A DNA stretch of 6,648 nt from assembly GCA_009787745.1 (NCBI GenBank), contig WQST01000132.1:1-6648 (forward strand), written 5' to 3'. This stretch comes from Lachnospiraceae bacterium. GTDB lineage: Bacteria > Bacillota > Clostridia > Lachnospirales > Lachnospiraceae. Positions within the stretch are counted from its first letter, which is position 1. The number at the start of each line of letters is the position of its first letter. The translations under genes were made by a program, and so were the position numbers. Below are positions 4,913-6,648 of this stretch, one piece after another. Under the pieces are notes generated by a model. The model was not told the origin of the DNA. It did not search any database and saw only the letters and a list, made by a program, of their open reading frames with translations.

Positions 4913-6358
4913 ATGAAGAATATTATCTTTGTAGCTTCGGAAGGGGTACCATTTGTCAAGACAGGAGGACTTGCCGACGTCATTGGGTCATTACCCAAAA
5001 ATATTGATCCCGAGTACTACGACGTTCGCGTCATCCTTCCCAAATACGTATGCATGAGCCAGCCAATGAAAGCGCTCCTTACATATAAAACTCATTTCAT
5101 GATGGATTTTAACTCAAAAAACGAATATGTCGGAATTTTAGAATGTGAGTTAGATCATGTCAAATACTATTTTATTGATAATGAAGGCTATTTTGGCGGC
5201 GCTCTCCCATACGGTACGGACGGATTATTTGAAATTAAGAAATTCGCCTTTTTTTCCAAAGCGGCACTATCGATTTTACCCGTAATTGATTTTAAGCCTG
5301 ACATCATCCATTGCCATGATTGGCAGACAGGATTAATCCCCGTATACCTAGGTGAACGTTTTCAGGCGAACACATTTTTCCACGGTATCAAGACGGTAAT
5401 GACGATTCATAATCTCAAATTTCAAGGCAAATGGGATATTAAGGAAGTTCAGAAGATTACCGATTTACCTCAGTATTTTTTCACCCCTGACAAACTTGAA
5501 TTGTTTAAGGATGCGAACCTGTTAAAAGGCGGTTTGGTATATTCAAGTGCGATAACGACTGTCAGCAAGACATATGCCGATGAGATAAAAACGGATTACT
5601 ACGGTGAACAGCTTAACGGGCTTTTGAATGCCAGAAGCAATGATTTAAGAGGAATATTAAACGGTATTGATTACGACGAATTCAATCCAGAAACAGATGA
5701 TCACATCCCCTTTAAATATAACGCACGGAACTTTCGTAAAGAAAAGCATCGGAACAAACATGCGTTACAAAAGGAACTTTCACTAAAGCAAGATGAAAAA
5801 ATGATGATGATCGGGATTGTGTCGCGCCTTACCGACCAAAAAGGCTTTGACCTAATCGCTCATGTGATGGACGAACTTTTGAATGATCAAATTCAATTAG
5901 TCATTTTGGGAACGGGCGAAGAAAAATATGAGAATATGTTCCGTCATTATGCCTGGAAATACAGCGATAAAGTTTCCGCCAACTTATACTATTCAGAAGC
6001 ATTATCACACAAAATATACGCTGCCTGTGATGCATTTTTGATGCCGTCATTATTTGAACCATGCGGTTTAAGTCAATTAATGAGCCTGCGTTACGGAACC
6101 CTGCCGATTGTCCGCGAGACAGGAGGGTTAAAAGACACCGTTGAACCTTATAATGAGATATATTCGACAGGAACAGGGTTTAGCTTCCTTAATTATAATG
6201 CTCATGAAGTGCTGACGACCGTCCGTTTCGCCGAAAGGATTTATTATGATAAGAAACGCGAGTGGAATAAAATGATTGACAGAGCGATGGCGGCTAATTT
6301 TTCATGGCAGATGTCGGCACTAAAATATCAGGAAATGTATGATTGGTTAATCTCGTAG
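4913..6358 (+). CDS. glgA: Glycogen synthase (ADP-glucose type, GT5)
   Basis: Transfers glucose from ADP-glucose to the non-reducing end of a growing alpha-1,4-glucan; cytosolic. The 481 residues match the bacterial GlgA length (about 475-485). The N-terminal Rossmann domain starts at IIFVASEGVPFVKTGGLADV with nucleotide-sugar-binding Lys16. IIHCHDWQ (133-138) is the conserved HDW motif, followed by TTVSKTYADEI and GILNGIDYDEFNP, typical of the inter-domain region. The C-terminal domain has SRLTDQKG with Arg305 and Lys310, and SLFEPCGLSQ with Glu382, matching the catalytic Arg300, Lys305 and Glu377 of the E. coli enzyme. The start is set by GGAGG at 4898-4902, a slightly long 10 nt from the ATG. 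No glgC, glgD, glgB or glgP is adjacent in the visible window, unlike common glg operons. It has its own promoter upstream, and a flippase gene follows after 24 nt with no terminator visible between. Confidence 0.96.
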   Translation: MKNIIFVASEGVPFVKTGGLADVIGSLPKNIDPEYYDVRVILPKYVCMSQPMKALLTYKTHFMMDFNSKNEYVGILECELDHVKYYFIDNEGYFGGALPYGTDGLFEIKKFAFFSKAALSILPVIDFKPDIIHCHDWQTGLIPVYLGERFQANTFFHGIKTVMTIHNLKFQGKWDIKEVQKITDLPQYFFTPDKLELFKDANLLKGGLVYSSAITTVSKTYADEIKTDYYGEQLNGLLNARSNDLRGILNGIDYDEFNPETDDHIPFKYNARNFRKEKHRNKHALQKELSLKQDEKMMMIGIVSRLTDQKGFDLIAHVMDELLNDQIQLVILGTGEEKYENMFRHYAWKYSDKVSANLYYSEALSHKIYAACDAFLMPSLFEPCGLSQLMSLRYGTLPIVRETGGLKDTVEPYNEIYSTGTGFSFLNYNAHEVLTTVRFAERIYYDKKREWNKMIDRAMAANFSWQMSALKYQEMYDWLIS

Positions 6359-6382
6359 GTTCGGGTATTTGAAATTGAAAGT

Positions 6383-6648
6383 ATGACAGACAGAGTAAAA
6401 AAAGATGGATTTATAATGCAGGCAGGGATTCTGGCAGTAGCCGGAATCCTTAGTCGTATTATAGGGCTTTTATATAACAGCCCGATGACAGCGATTATCG
6501 GTGATGAAGGTAACGGCTATTATGAGTTGGCTTACAGGGCTTATACGATTGTTCTTCTCGTCTCGTCATACAGCATTCCGTCAGCTATTTCGAAGGTTGT
6601 GGCGGGGTATCTGGCGGCAGGCGAATATCGCAATGCACATCGGATTTT
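6383..6648 (+). CDS. SpoVB-like polysaccharide/lipid flippase (MOP superfamily), N-terminal fragment
   Basis: The first 88 codons of a multi-pass membrane protein that runs off the right edge. It reads MTDRVKKDGFIMQAGILAVA, then AGILSRIIGLLYNSPMTAII, then GDEGNGYYELAYRAY, SSYSIPSAISKVVAG and GEYRNAHRI. This pattern (SRIIGLLY, GDEGNGYY, SYS.P.A.SK) is characteristic of SpoVB/YabM/MurJ-like members of the MOP flippase superfamily, which move lipid-linked oligosaccharides or peptidoglycan precursors across the membrane. Two hydrophobic segments are visible, at about residues 12-31 and 52-75. The ribosome site is weak (only GAAAG close to the ATG), which suggests translational coupling to glgA 24 nt upstream; a second in-frame ATG at 6416 is the alternative start. 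SpoVB acts in spore cortex assembly in B. subtilis, but the superfamily is broad and the role here cannot be fixed from the fragment. Confidence 0.85.
   Translation, partial: MTDRVKKDGFIMQAGILAVAGILSRIIGLLYNSPMTAIIGDEGNGYYELAYRAYTIVLLVSSYSIPSAISKVVAGYLAAGEYRNAHRI

Overview
The window looks like a low-to-moderate-GC Bacillota (Firmicutes) chromosome, most likely an anaerobic clostridial lineage. The grounds are a Spo0A-type DNA-binding domain (a family confined to endospore-forming lineages and their relatives), an HPr carrying a Gram-positive-type regulatory serine, strong AGGAG-type ribosome sites, and a SpoVB-like flippase. A genus cannot be named from the sequence alone. All genes lie on the + strand.

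Region 1 (1-4125) is a tightly packed phosphotransferase (PTS) operon. It holds the C-terminal part of a lactose/cellobiose-family EIIC permease (3-653), an HPr phosphocarrier (670-942), a GH1 6-phospho-beta-glucosidase (961-2418) and Enzyme I (2440-4125). Gaps are only 16-21 nt. Together these genes could move phosphate from PEP through EI and HPr to an EIIA/EIIB (presumably upstream, not visible), import a beta-glucoside as its 6-phosphate and hydrolyse it. The hydrolase sits between ptsH and ptsI, so the 'general' PTS proteins are packaged with a single sugar system.

Region 2 (4126-4819) starts with a 154-nt gap holding a 7-bp perfect hairpin, a perfect match to the core Spo0A box and a good sigma-A-type promoter. 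It is followed by a 179-residue protein that is essentially the Spo0A effector domain with no receiver domain. This is the most unusual gene in the window.

Region 3 (4820-6648) has a second promoter with an extended -10 and a leader dyad, then a complete glycogen synthase (glgA, 4913-6358). The 5' end of a SpoVB/MurJ-superfamily polysaccharide flippase (6383 to the window edge) follows 24 nt later. No other glycogen genes are visible. The sugar-uptake, Spo0A-like, glycogen and envelope-flippase genes could form a carbon-storage/developmental neighbourhood, but that link is inference. I see no RNA genes, CRISPR arrays, insertion sequences or att sites.
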